From contig CM060114.1 in NCBI GenBank assembly GCA_030522415.1, forward strand, positions 24,632,804 through 24,696,803: a stretch of DNA of 64,000 nucleotides. Reading direction: 5' to 3'. This DNA is from Channallabes apus (Eukaryota > Chordata > Actinopteri > Siluriformes > Clariidae). The translations under genes and the position numbers were made by a program. This document shows positions 1-11,208 of the stretch, one piece after another. Positions within the stretch are counted from its first letter, which is position 1; the number at the start of each line of letters is the position of its first letter. Below the pieces are notes generated by a model. That model saw nothing but the letters and a program-made list of their open reading frames with translations. It ran no database searches and was not told the origin of the DNA.

Positions 1-239
1 TTCCCTTACCCATCGCTCTTGAATAGAGTTAGTCTGATCTCATCAGACCATATGACCTTTTATTATTGCTATATTTTTTTTTTATTCTACAAAGTTGATA
101 GTTCATCATTATCCTTACAGTTTTTAACTTAATTCCAGTGTACTGTATAATAAAATATGAAGATGAATTATGGAATTATGCAATATAACCAGCATTTAAG
201 AATAAGGGCATTGGTGGCTTTCTCACCTGCCATTCAATT
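1..239. other. AT-rich unique sequence
   Basis: Nothing recognisable is seen before the first SINE. The sequence is AT-rich with short A/T runs and no long open frame. Confidence 0.6.
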
Positions 240-587
240 CACTCACTCACTCATCTTCTATACCGCTTTATCCTATATTCAGGATCACAGGTGTCCTGGA
301 GCCTATCCCAGAAGACTTAGAGCACGAGACGGGGTACACCCTGGACAGGGTGCCAAACCATTGCAGGGCACACACATACACTCACATTCACACACTACGG
401 GTAATTTGGGAACACCAGTTAGACTAATCTGCATGTCTTTGGACTATGGGAGGAAACTGAAGTAAACCCATCAAGCAGGGGAGAACATGCAAACTCCATG
501 CACACAGAGACGGAAATCAAGCCTAGCCAGGAATCAAACTCGGACCCTGGAGGTACAAGGTGACAGTGCTAAGCACATAGCTGCTCT
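240..587 (-). mobile_element. tRNA-derived SINE, nearly full length
   Basis: Read on the minus strand this is a complete copy of the window's commonest SINE. The tRNA-like head is at the right end, with a B-box-like stretch near 525-545. The body holds the 'first line' landmarks of the family: a GGAGTTTGCATGTTC-like stretch, a CA-rich spacer, CACCCTGTCCAGG-like and GGGATAGGCTCCAGG-like blocks. The 3' end is a degenerate GATAAAGCGGTATAGAAG followed by a (GTGA)n tail, seen here as CACTCACTCACTC at 240-252. It is diverged, so not recent. Short frames inside it are not genes. Confidence 0.8.
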
Positions 588-1228
588 ATTCTATTCAATT
601 CCTACCCAATTCTCAAACCCCACCCACCCACTGGATGCAGTGTCAGTCCCAAGCACGGATAAAATGGGAGGGTTGTGTCAAAAATGGCATCCGGTGTAAA
701 ACCTGTGCCAAGTTGTTGTACAGATCAAATGGTTCACTGTGGGGTCCCTTGGCAAGAGCAGCCAAAAGTCCTACAAAAACCCAGCTTTTAAGAATAATGC
801 TGCATGTGATACCTCTTGAATACTTAAAAAAACATTTTTTAAGTTTTATTAAAAAAAAAATCTTTTAAGCATGTTAATATCTGGATGGGATGTTTTTACT
901 TTCTGTTCTTCTGGTTAGAGTGCAGAATGCTCTGTGGGAAAGTAATGAGAGCTGATGGATGGATGAAATAAAATAGAGAAAAGAGAAATAGAACAAAAGA
1001 GAAAGCCAAAGAAAGAGAAGAAATGGCAGGGAATAAAATGAAAGCCAAAGAGGTCCTGGACTGTATGCTAAATGGTTTAGTAGTTACTAATAAAAGAAAA
1101 GTATTATGAAAATAAAAAAAAGTAAAGGAAAATAGAAGATTTTCACCTTGCAAGTGAAAGAGAAGTTAAGTTTAGCAAGAAGCAGAAAGCAAGGACAGAC
1201 CGCACATTTGTTTGGACGTGTGTGCGTC
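588..1228. other. Unique AT-rich sequence, purine-rich at 960-1140
   Basis: No gene or recognisable element. A poly(A) run lies near 845-862, and a purine-rich stretch (AAAGAGAAA-type) runs over about 960-1140. Open frames here are low-complexity. Confidence 0.5.
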
Positions 1229-1308
1229 TCTGTGTTTGTGCGTGTGTGCATGTGTGTGTGTGTGTGTGCGTGTGTGTGTGTGTGCGTGTGCGTGTGTGTG
1301 TGTGTGTT
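1229..1308. repeat. Interrupted (TG)n microsatellite
   Basis: About 80 bp of TG dinucleotides with several CG interruptions. The Cys-Val and His-Thr open frames through it are artefacts. Confidence 0.95.
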
Positions 1309-1500
1309 GGCAAGCAGCAGGCGCTCTGATCCTCGTGCTGCAGGAATTCGCTGTGGATTACTTCTGGACTGCGGCTGACCGCGCTGGCACCTACGGTGTG
1401 CCCACTGAGAGGATTTCAGAGCCCAGACAGCCGGCCATGCCAGAGGAGAGCCAGAGGGGTGTTTGAAATGCCCCACAGGCTTGATCTGTTCCTCATCGGT
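1309..1500. promoter_or_regulatory. Candidate conserved non-coding island
   Basis: A GC-balanced, non-repetitive block just after the TG tract, in otherwise AT-rich DNA. It has no simple repeat, no transposon landmark and no recognisable protein. The regulatory role is inference from composition only. Confidence 0.3.
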
Positions 1501-1772
1501 ATGCTTGCTACTTCACATGCATGCTGAACATCTCATGGGGAGGCTCAGTGCCTTGAGGATATACTCAGTGACGTGAAAAGAACCTTATGGGTTTGTTCAT
1601 GACTCAAGTCTCAGAGGGATGGTCAGTACCTACAGGCCATGCTAGATGTCTTACAGATGTGCCACCTGCCACTCTTCTGTTTTTCTGGCACCTTAGTGCG
1701 TTGTTGGCATGCTCAGGTATTCAGAAACATATTCAATGCCATCTTTGTGGGCATATTCAGTGCCTTATGTTC

Positions 1773-1960
1773 AGGGGCAGTGCTTTAGGATCTGGGCTAC
1801 CAAACAGAAGGTTGTGGGTTTGAATCTCAGCCATTCCCAGCTACCATTGTTGGGCCATTTATGCTTTCTGCTTCAGTTGCACCATATTATAACTGATCCT
1901 GTGCTAATATATCCTTCAGCCTGGCATGGAGCATGGCTCAGCAGACTGCCCATAATGCTC
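1773..1960 (+). mobile_element. Degraded tRNA-headed SINE remnant
   Basis: The segment GGTTGTGGGTTTGAATCTC near 1811-1829 resembles a tRNA B box. It is followed by a CCATTGTTGGGCC phrase typical of the fish SINE type also seen at 11400-11565. The rest is too diverged to bound well. Confidence 0.5.
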
Positions 1961-2260
1961 CACATACTACTCAAGAGACTAGCTATTTCAATAATATACA
2001 CAATTTTGTTTCAGATTTCTTTTATAAGCCATAGAAAATTTTTAGCACCAAAAACATTAATAAAACACATTGGTAAGTTTCTTTTTTTGTAAAGTAGTTT
2101 GTTGTTTGCTATAAAATTGTTTAAATTGTTAAAGATTTTTATACATTACCATTTTTTCAATTAAATTAAGATTTAATAAATACGACAATTCATTATGACA
2201 TAATTCATTACAACAATTCATTATGCATTGCACTTAAAAGCTATTTTATTGTATATCATG

Positions 2261-3652
2261 CACTGTAAAAAAAAAAAATGTTTTAAAAAAAGCGTAAAAA
2301 AACGGTCAAATGACTGGCAGCAATGGCAGCAAAACCGTAAAATTAAGGTAAAATACTCTAGTTCATATTATGCTCAAAAACATTAAATTTACAGAAAATT
2401 TTATTTTATCCTTTACAGAGAAACACCGTTATTTTACAGATTTTTCCTAAATTTATACGATTAAACACCTTCATTAAACGATCAGCAGTAGAAGTTTAGC
2501 AGTGAAACACCATTATTTTACAGATTTTTGCAAAATTTATACAATTGAAGACCTTCAATAAAGCAACAGCACTATATGTTTAGCAGTGAGACACCATCAT
2601 TTTACAGATTTTTCCCAAAATGTATACGATTTAACACATTAATTAAAACAGCACTAGACGTGTAGCAGCAAAATGTTTTTATTTTACAGAATAAAAGTAT
2701 TACAATCAAACACCTTCAATAAAGCAAAAGCATTAGGCATTTAGCAGGGAAACACTGTTATTTACAGATTTTTCATAAATTGAAGATCAAACACCTTCAA
2801 ACAAAGCAATAACACAAAACTCCTGATATTTAACTTTTTTTTCATAAATTCCTATGAATACACATGTTCAACAAAGTGTTAACACAAACTCAAGATTACA
2901 ATATCTGTAAAAAAAAAAAAAAAAAAAGTCTGTATAACTGACAGTATAGTACAGGTATGATGCAAAATACAGTAAAAAATAAGTTCAGTTTTATAGCATT
3001 ACAGTAAAATCCTAAAATGAAAAACAATGAAATATTTAGACTATTGTGCTATAACAGTGAAACATTCTCTCTCACAAACTTAAACATTGCTGTGAAATAT
3101 CATTGACTAACAACCTATGAGAAATGAACAATTTCAAACAATATTCTCAATGTTCCAATTAATGTTGGATTGGAAACTTTATTACAAATATAGTTCAATG
3201 TGTTCCCCTTTTTAACTCTATTGTTCTTATATTGTTCTTTTGTATGTGTACAAATAACTTAAACTTTTAGTTCAGAATCCTAATGTCTTAGTGCAATTAA
3301 GTCAAATCTAAAACATACCAAAATGGCAAAATGGACGGTCCAGTGTATCCAAGAAAGATCCTCTTTCAAACAGGCAGTTTATCTAATGAGTTTTGTATTT
3401 AATTACAATTTATTATTGAAATTTTACATAAAGTTACACGTAATTTATAAAAACAGAAAAAACACAGTAAAAATAATATAAATGTGAAAAAAAGTTAATT
3501 TTTCAATATTGAAATAATTGAAAAAACAGTCGACTTCGTAATTTACAGATAATGTCTGTAATTTTACAGAGATTTGTATGTAGTTTAAAAAAAAGGAAAA
3601 CTATAAAATTTGAAAGTTATTTTCCATAAATTTAGGACTTTTTTTTACAGTG
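2261..3652. mobile_element. Non-autonomous DNA transposon with CACTG termini
   Basis: The left end reads CACTGTAAAAAAAAAAAA and the right end TTTTTTTTACAGTG, so the termini are inverted repeats beginning CACTG. A TG dinucleotide flanks both sides and may be the target duplication. The interior is very AT-rich, with many TTTTACAG and CTGTAAAA repeats, and encodes nothing. CACTG ends suggest a CACTA/EnSpm-like family, but other superfamilies are not excluded. An 84-bp tandem array occupies the left part and is listed separately. Confidence 0.65.
2421..2830 (+). repeat. Tandem array, about 84-bp unit, 5 diverged copies
   Basis: The phrase AAACACC..TTATTTTACAGATTTTT recurs at about 2421, 2505, 2589, 2670 and 2750. 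Each copy is followed by a TATACGATT..ACACCTTCAATAAA phrase and a TTTAGCAG phrase. Spacing is 84, 84, 81 and 80 bp. The array lies wholly inside the CACTG-ended element. Confidence 0.85.
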
Positions 3653-4992
3653 TGGAGTTAAAATACAAGAGATTTGTAATCATTGAATGCTTACAATATT
3701 ACAACTGCCTTAAAAATAATTATGTAAATACAACAGCATCAGATCAACAAAAAAATAAAATGAAATGAAATAAAATGAAATAAAATAAAATACATTAAGA
3801 TGATTCATATGATCAGGTTGGTTGGTTGGTTAGTCAGTCAGTCAGTCAGTCAGTCAGTTAATTTCATTCTCATTTTCAATATTTTTTTTTTTGCATTAAA
3901 TGATACAGAACTTATTATTAAACAATTTAATCCAATTGTCAGTTTCAGTTTGAAAGCTACTCATACATTTCCGTGGAACTGTCTTGCAGATATTTTATCT
4001 CCTACAGTATGCTTAGTAAAGACTTTGCAATGGTATTCGAGTTATTATGATTGCATACCAAAATGCTGCATACAATCAATTCAATGCACAAACATCCCGT
4101 TTTTCTTAACCTTTATAACATGTATATCTGCTGCTTATTCTCAAATTATAATTTAACTATTATTTGACAGTAACACAATTTTGAAGGAAAATTTTAATTA
4201 AAAGCTATACCTTTAGTTGTGCTTGTCTCATTTTTAGTTCTGAGATCATGGGTATCTACAATCAAATTTTAATTTAATATATTTTTTTATCTTTTTCAAT
4301 TATGATGACTTTATTAATAAGCTGGCTATATTGATATCGCTACATCAAAAGTTAAGTAATGCTGTTAACTAACAATTAATTATCTACTTACAATTACTTG
4401 TATGAGCCAGGAACCAAGTAACATATTCCTATTAGAAAGACGCACACTAACGTAAGCTAGCTAATTATGTTAGATAAACATGTGCTTTATTTTAGCTTAA
4501 AAATAAAGCTTTAAAAATTCTCTGGCATGTGATTGAATAGAAGGAGAAAGATTAAGAGACAAAAATAAGGCAGATGCAAGCATTTGCTATTAGAAGTCCC
4601 TCATTAGGGGGCAAAGCAATCAATGCCATGCAGAGAGCATGTCTGAGCTAGAGCTCACTCTCCAACACACTGTCTTTAGGAGGCTATAGGACACACATGG
4701 AGTACCAGAGCCATCACACTGTTTGCAGAAAAAAAGCATACAGAGAACAAAACTCTATAGTCAGTAGGGAAAGGCTTTGAAAATAGGTTTGATTTCACTG
4801 GAACTTACTACAGTAGGTGTATCTTTAAATATTTTGCCTTTTAAATTGCTTAATTGTATACACCACAAGAATTATTAAGATCCATTGGCCAAAGACATTT
4901 GTATAGTTGCACCACCAAATAAAAATGAGTGTTTTATATGATTTTTATATGAAATATTTTTTTGTTTCTTGTTTTTCATACATATATTGATA

Positions 4993-4993
<1 letters not shown>
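3653..4993. other. AT-rich unique sequence with a short tetranucleotide repeat
   Basis: A (TTGG)n/(AGTC)n microsatellite lies at about 3817-3860. Otherwise I see no gene, RNA or transposon end. A 118-codon frame at 3800-4156 begins inside the microsatellite and has no recognisable content. Confidence 0.5.

Positions 4994-5040
<47 letters not shown>
4994..5040. repeat. (ATT)n microsatellite
   Basis: About 47 bp of uninterrupted ATT trinucleotides. Confidence 0.95.
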
Positions 5041-5041
<1 letters not shown>

Positions 5042-5489
5042 CCTAGCTGTTTACTAACCACTTCATATTTATTTATTTATTTAAAAAGAATCTACTCTCT
5101 AAAAAAAACAATCTAGCTCAGCTACAATGTGCTAACCCAATAGTCATCAACTAAACGCCAGATGACTTAACACATTCTACAAGTAATCTTCTTCTTCTAT
5201 AATACAACAAATGCTTACATTTTTGCAGGCCAGGAAATAATGTAAAGCTTGTTGCTATAAACACCATTAATAGCTCAAATTCAAACTTTTTACAAAAAAA
5301 AAACAAAAACGTTTGTTTACCTTTTTGTGACTTGAAAGTACAGTTGCTGTCAGAAGTTAAGTATTTACCTGAACATTGATGGTGATAAAGCTACCAGCTG
5401 TAGTCAGTTAGCATCACTGACACTGATTATTTATTATTTATTTTACGTACAAGATTTTATTTTCTTATTTTTATTTTATTTTTTTTAAG

Positions 5490-5584
5490 GTCACTGGCGG
5501 TCGTATAAAAGCATTTCACTGCATATTATACTGTGTATGATTGTGTATGTGACTAATAAAATTTGAATTTGAATTTGAATTTGA
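5490..5584 (+). mobile_element. Retroposon 3' end with (TTTGAA)n tail
   Basis: The segment runs GCATTTCACTGCATATTATA, then a GTATGTGACTAATAAAATTTG-type end, then TTTGAA repeats at 5560-5582. This is the usual 3' end of fish LINE/SINE copies. The upstream part is truncated or unrecognisable. Confidence 0.65.
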
Positions 5585-5889
5585 CACAAAGTCGAAAGGT
5601 TGGGCTTGGCAAATGAATAGACCTTTGGGACTAATGAATGAAAAAAATTCTGGATAAAATTTATTATCTCATTACATCAATGACTGGCAACATGCAGATT
5701 TCAGATAGTTTTAACTATTTTCTTCAATATTAATAATATTTTCCCCATATACTACACCTTCACTCATTACATATCCTATAAGCCAAAAAGCACCAAACAC
5801 TTGTGGTTGAATTTCTTCCTCACACTAGAAATAGAGTTGGTATTTTGTTTCTTTTACAGAAGAGCTCTTACCATTTAAAGTTGAACGAC
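5585..5889. other. Unique AT-rich spacer
   Basis: About 300 bp with no recognisable gene, repeat or element end. Confidence 0.5.
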
Positions 5890-7379
5890 CCCAGTGAAAA
5901 AAAATACACTTTAATGTATTACAAATATATTGAAATCCTTGGTAGTACATTGCAAATATACTAAAAATAAACAAATAAACAAAAAGTTGCACCATCAGTT
6001 AATATATAAAAAGTATACTAACATCATGCTTTTACCAAATTTTGGAATTAAACTTTAAATATACTTAAAAATAATTGTATTATAGTACACTTTCCAAAAA
6101 TATATTATTGGAAAATATACTTTAAGTGAAAGGCTGGTCTAATTTCCAAAGTATACTTATTTAAACTTGTTTTCCAATGTATTTTTGGTATACTTAAAAA
6201 AAAAATATGCTCGAAATAATCATTGTACAAATGTACAGAAAGTATACATTAGAATACAATTTTAATACAGTTCACACCACATCAGAGACTGGAGGCGGGC
6301 AGATTCGAACTGTCCATTCTCTAATTGACTCCCCTGTTCCTCGCTTCTAGTTTGAATTAACGGCTGAAGCTGCGTCATTGCGTGCATTAGATCATATGAT
6401 CATTATTTTATTTTCATCGGCACAAGGTAAATTTAACGTTTTTTTGTTATGTAATTTGTAATTAAGTACATACTTTAAATTATAGAATGTATTGTCTAAT
6501 GTGTTGTTGTTAATGTGTTATGTACTTTGCTTGTGGTATATTGGCTCCGTAGCTCTCGGCCTGTTTTCAGTTTCTGTGTAACAGAATCAACACACCAAGT
6601 TTAAACTAATACTGTACCTGTAGATTCTAATACTAATGTCTGTCTGTGCTCACACACCAGTTTAAATTTTAGTTTGTGTGTTTGTGAGCACGTTTTATTC
6701 AACACAAATAAACTGTAGTAGTGTTTTTTGTAACCTTGTGCAAATTAAATCTGTTGACCTCATGAATAAAATCTGATGATAATTACAAAAACATGTTATA
6801 GTGTAGAAAATGCATTTAGCATTTGTAAATTATCCTAAACACCTTAAGTGTACTGTTAATACTGTACATTTGCAATACTGCAGTATAGAAGGTTGTGTGT
6901 ACTGTATGATACAATAAAGTATATTTGTATTAACCACAAAGTGTAATTTTTTATTATTTGTAATTGGACAGAAGTATAACAGCATGCTACTGCTGCAATA
7001 ATAATATACCCGTAGTATATTAATCATGTATTTGTAATACAGTAAAAATAGCTGTAATGTACTGTACTTATAATATATTAAATATATACTTAAATTGCAT
7101 TAATTACTGTCAGGTATGTACGTTAGTACATAAACAGCCATATACTTTAAGTGTACTACATAAGTATACTTAAAGTTGTTCCACTTTAGCACACAAAAGT
7201 ATATTTAATACACTTAAAATTGTGCTTTTGTACAATTTAATTACAACTTAAATACACTTAGTACAACACATTAGTTGTTCCAAAATAGCAAACTTTAAGT
7301 ATACTAAACATTAGTCTGCTGTAAGCATACTTAAATATGCTTGGATTTAATATACTTAGCATACTTTTTTTCACTTGGG
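5890..7379. mobile_element. Inverted-repeat DNA element, about 1.5 kb, non-coding
   Basis: The left end CCCAGTGAAAAAAAATACAC and the right end, read on the opposite strand as CCCAAGTGAAAAAAAGTATG, are clear inverted repeats. Long flanks are filled with variants of AGTATACTTAAA. A GC-richer core at about 6270-6430 differs sharply from the flanks. No transposase frame is present, so it would need an enzyme supplied in trans. I cannot assign a superfamily, and no clear target duplication is visible. Confidence 0.65.
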
Positions 7380-7784
7380 CAATCGTGTCATCCGATGCCT
7401 TGAAAAAAGAGAATAGCTTTCACACCTTTTTTTTCAGATGGTTCAGAGGACATGAATTGGTGTCTTGGACTCCACCCAGGTTAAAATTTTTCTTGCATGA
7501 AGATAGGATGTTGGCAGTTTTAATAGCACCCTTATGAAATGTTATAAGTTGCTGGGCGTATCAGCACCCGGAATACTTCAGCGAAAAGGCTTAGTCAGTG
7601 CTTTTGGTATATCAGTTAGCATATCTCATAGCTGCATATCAGTTAGCATTCTTGACGCTTGCAACGCAGAGAACTGTCATATGCTCTGAGAAACACAACG
7701 AAAAGAAGAAAAACAGAACTCACACAACTGTTTTGAAATTGCCGTATGTTAAAGAGCAAACCCCGAGCCAAACACTTTGATGTG
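7380..7784. other. Unique sequence, no gene seen
   Basis: Two short frames (7337-7537 and 7598-7780) have no recognisable protein content. The sequence ATATCAGTTAGCAT is repeated at about 7608 and 7636. Confidence 0.45.
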
Positions 7785-7995
7785 GCGTCTAGGCCCGCGG
7801 GTCAGGAGAGAGACTGCTTCTTTATCTTAATTGAAAAAATTAAATCATTAACATGATGCTTCAGTTTTTAAACTTTCTCCTTTAATTCGAATTGTTGGCT
7901 ACTGAAAGCACTGATTATGAGGATGGAGTGCAAGGGAGAAAGAGATGAAATGGACGGAGGAAACGAATCAAAGACTGTAAATTTAATCAAGAGTG
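7785..7995. promoter_or_regulatory. Candidate conserved non-coding element
   Basis: A non-repetitive block rich in homeodomain-type ATTA/TAAT cores, including CTTAATTG, AAATTAAATCATTAAC and CTTTAATTCGAATTG. No coding potential is seen. This texture is typical of vertebrate developmental enhancers, but conservation has not been tested. Confidence 0.35.
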
Positions 7996-8081
7996 ACAGA
8001 AAAGCCGAGAAAGTTTAGCAGGGTGTAATTTGATTATTATTGGTAAATGGAGGTATAGAGAAAGAGAATTATTCATGCTAG

Positions 8082-8093
8082 CACCGAGCGCGC

Positions 8094-8148
<55 letters not shown>
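8082..8148. repeat. (CA)n microsatellite
   Basis: About 60 bp of CA repeats with GC interruptions at the left edge. Confidence 0.95.
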
Positions 8149-8149
<1 letters not shown>

Positions 8150-8531
8150 CTTTGCTTTTTAAAACAAATAAATTCTTTCCCATTTCAAATGCAGACAATC
8201 TGACTTTTTTTCTAAACATGTGCATATAGTAAGCTGTATCGCATTGAAAGAAATACACATATTTAAATAAACCAAGAAGCATCAGAGTGAATGAGTTTTC
8301 AGCTTCAACAAAAGTTAATTATTATAAATTACGTAACCGGATTTGGGTTAAAGGTCAAGCCAAACGGTAATGGAGTGAGACCACAAGACAGTTGGATGGA
8401 TCGAGGGATGAATGTAGAGGAATAAAGAGAAAAAGGTAAAAGAGGATAAAGGGGGGTGTCCCGACCTCTTATCAGCCCTGACACAGGGTTGGGGAAGTGA
8501 TTATGATCAAATCGAACCCATTGCTGTTTCA

Positions 8532-8561
8532 ACACACGCGCACACACACACACACACACAC
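8532..8561. repeat. (CA)n microsatellite
   Basis: A 30-bp CA tract lying 100 bp before a long TG tract of opposite phase, so the two can pair as an inverted repeat. Confidence 0.9.
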
Positions 8562-8659
8562 CTTTTTTTGTTACTCACACGGGCAAATGTATTACCATTT
8601 GAAAAGATTGCCTTTAAGAGCTGATTTTTGTAGCTGGATTAAAAGCATTGATGTTACAC

Positions 8660-8660
<1 letters not shown>

Positions 8661-8742
<82 letters not shown>
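8661..8742. repeat. (GT)n microsatellite
   Basis: About 82 bp of uninterrupted GT. A short CT tract follows at 8779-8800. Confidence 0.95.
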
Positions 8743-8744
<2 letters not shown>

Positions 8745-8999
8745 TCACGGTTAGTAATACCGAAGGTTTAGGGTCATTCTCCCTCTCTCTCTCTCTCTCT
8801 CGCTCGCTCAGAGATGGAGTTTAATATTAAATCATGACTGACTTTGTGGCTCTTTTTCAGATGAAAGAAACTGAAAGAAGTAGGCCGGTTTGACCTGCTC
8901 ACCAGAATTTTTTCATCACGCACATGATGCATGAAGTTCACCTTGTCAGAAGAAGTCAACCATACACTGCTACAGTGTGTGAACGTTACCCACTGATGC

Positions 9000-9439
9000 A
9001 ATGGAATTCATAATACAGCCACACAGACAGACGCTCTCTTTATGCTTTATGTCCCCTTCCAATGTTTTTTCTCCATCTCTATCTATCTATTTGTCTATCT
9101 CTCTACCACTATCTCTATCATTTTCTCTTTGTTTCTGTTATGCTCATAACACTGTCATGGGTCGTTCTTTTGAAATTTGGTCAAAAACACAGGCAAAAGA
9201 CAATAAATCATTCATGATTTATTAACCCTCATCAAAGATCTGCTGAGAAATTGTAAACTTTGTTGATTCTAATCTAATCTACTCTATCAGAGGAGGATTT
9301 CTATGTAAACTGCACCTCAGAATGTTTCTTCTGGAGTAGAATAAAATGTTTTCATATTCTGGATGGCTCTTGAGCTCAGAACAGTAATGGAAACACGATG
9401 GCAACATGAAGTTAGACATTACAACGTCATAGTAGAATG
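9000..9439. other. Unique sequence with a short CTAT-rich patch
   Basis: An imperfect TCTA/CTCT patch lies near 9072-9120. Nothing else is recognised. Confidence 0.45.
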
Positions 9440-9945
9440 TTTTCTCAGATCAGACTGCTTGCTTCATGTCTAAACCGCTGGCCTCCCAGGAAATTCTTTA
9501 ATGGCCCAAACATTGGTACAAACAAAGTGGGGTCAGAACTGTACAGAGAATTTAACAATAACTCTCAGTCAGGTTCCCATAATGTGAAATAATGTTTTTC
9601 GTAAATGATTGTGTGTACAGGTCCAACAGACTTCACTTCTGCAAGTTGGCAACAACTAATCCAACAAGTTTTTCAAGGCTCAAAGGTTCCATTCGCTGAA
9701 CTTTTACAGGAACGACTGTGTGGGCGCTTAGCCTCCTAGGCTGGGATCGTCATTCACGTGACGTACGGGCTTCTTTTAAACTTTGCACCATTCAACAATG
9801 TTTTATGAGGTTTAAGAGTCTCATCACCCCACTGTGCTGGAAGACAGTTTCAGAAAGTTGACAAATCTGTTAATGTCACTCAGTTTTTACGGCTTTATTC
9901 ACGAGAATTTACATAAAAAATTCGACTTTAACTCGACCAGCCAAC
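9440..9945 (-). mobile_element. Mariner-like relic, internally deleted
   Basis: On the minus strand this starts with a phrase close to the family's 'AATTTCTCGTGAATGAAGGC' leader. It passes through a TGGTGCAAA..AAGAAGCCCGTACG block that encodes the helix-turn-helix region, then jumps to GGGCCATTAAAGAATTTCC and GCGGTTTAGACATGAAGC, from the C-terminal region. The parts that would hold the first two catalytic aspartates are missing. It is one of six related copies in the window (also 14119, 22805, 26650, 30600 and 36130). Confidence 0.75.
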
Positions 9946-10145
9946 ATATGTCATACTACTGTATAATGAATAGAATTTGCTACAGAAATGATTATCTTAC
10001 AATGATGTTAAAAAAACATCTTGAATCTATGAATTTTAAGAACAATCCTTCTAAGTTTCCAATGTATTCTTTCATTTCTCAATACTATACAACATGCCCC
10101 ATTTGCCGGTCCTGTTTGGTCAGTCTTTTTAAAACAGGGAAGTGA

Positions 10146-10645
10146 AAAAAGAGGAAGGAAAGAGCAAAATCTATTGGAATGCAGTTTATGAAATGCTTCC
10201 TGTGTAGCCCATTACATACACATGTAAGGCTGGTCTTCCAAAACCTAGTGCTACAGAATGCTTTCATCTGAGCTTTGGTCAGCGACACATGTCTAATTAC
10301 ATACATGAGAGAGAGAGAGATTTGCACAATGATCCTTTAGTAACACTTGTATCCTGATAAGGGTCACACTGGGGCCAGGATTTATTATAGAAACACTGGT
10401 CATGAGACAGGAATAAAACCAAGAGGGGATACCAGTCCATCAATCATTTATACCCAGACCAAATAGTTACGAGCAGCGACACCACTGTATGTCCTAGTCT
10501 GCACAAGCCCTCCAAGCTTGACCACTTTTTAACTGCTAAAGCATTTTTAGGGGCCCCGAGTCACTCAGGGGCCCCTGGAATCATTTTTGAGTATCCCCAT
10601 TTATAGCACCCATGGTCACCAGTTTACCCCCAGCTTGTTACTTTT
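10146..10645. other. Unique sequence, no gene seen
   Basis: No recognisable gene or element. A short (GA)n occurs near 10308-10320. Confidence 0.45.
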
Positions 10646-11208
10646 GCCTCTTTTCCACTGCATAGTACGGCACGACACGGTTCAGTTCAACTCACTTCGG
10701 TTCGGCGCAGTTTGGCTCAGTTTGCTCTTCCACTGCAGTGTAGTAACGCTTTAGCGTGGGCGGGATTACTCACGCGCGCGGCGCTGCTACTGCCGTGACG
10801 TCATCGTAAGCGTGCCACAAACACACACACAACAATGGAGCATATCGACGGCATGATGTTCTTCATTCTCGGCATGTGGATGTTTTTAACAGCGAGACGA
10901 AGGAGTTTGTTTCAAAAGAGGCCGACGGTTAATACAAAGAGGTGCGTGCAATCCTTCTCTGGCTGTTCTATTAATATAGCGGTCTCGTGTCGCAAGTTCG
11001 GTGACGCAGTAATGACGATTTTCTCCGGCTAATCAGTGACTAGCGTGTTTACACGTCACGTTTTGGTAACGGTTCGGCCAGCTTGGAACCTCGGCTGAGG
11101 TGGTACTGAAAAAAGGACCAGGTACTATGTACTGTTCCCAGTGGAAAACCCCCCAAAAGTGAGTAGAACTGAACCGTGTCGTGTCGTACTATGCAGTGGA
11201 AAAGCGCC
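10646..11208 (+). mobile_element. 563-bp inverted-repeat DNA element, copy 1
   Basis: The two ends are inverted repeats of about 50 bp. The left end reads CTTTTCCACTGCATAGTACG followed by GCACGACACGGTTCAGTTC. The right end read on the other strand is CGCTTTTCCACTGCATAGTA followed by CGACACGACACGGTTCAGTTC. The interior is GC-richer than the flanks, contains CACGCGCGCGGCG, and holds a small exon-like frame listed separately. A second copy begins at 63634. No transposase core is visible, so it is non-autonomous. The superfamily is uncertain; PIF/Harbinger or ISL2EU are guesses. Confidence 0.8.
10835..10941 (+). other. Exon-like frame inside the 563-bp element, copy 1
   Basis: The frame starts at an ATG in CAACAATGG, a fair initiation context. 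It encodes MEHIDGMMFFILGMWMFL followed by a basic stretch TARRRSLFQKRPTVNTKR. At 10941|10942 it meets AG|GTGCGTG, a good splice-donor match. The same 107-nt frame, with no indel and the same donor, is at 63830-63936. A short hydrophobic segment followed by arginines resembles the N-terminus of some Harbinger-type nucleases, but I cannot identify the protein. The open frame runs on past the donor to a stop at 11032. Confidence 0.45.

Noticed and set aside
2421..2830. CRISPR-like array
   Set aside because: Units are about 84 bp, contiguous and diverged, with no constant repeat plus variable spacer; the DNA is eukaryotic.
3800..4156. 118-codon plus frame
   Set aside because: Begins in a tetranucleotide repeat and continues through AT-rich DNA with no domain.
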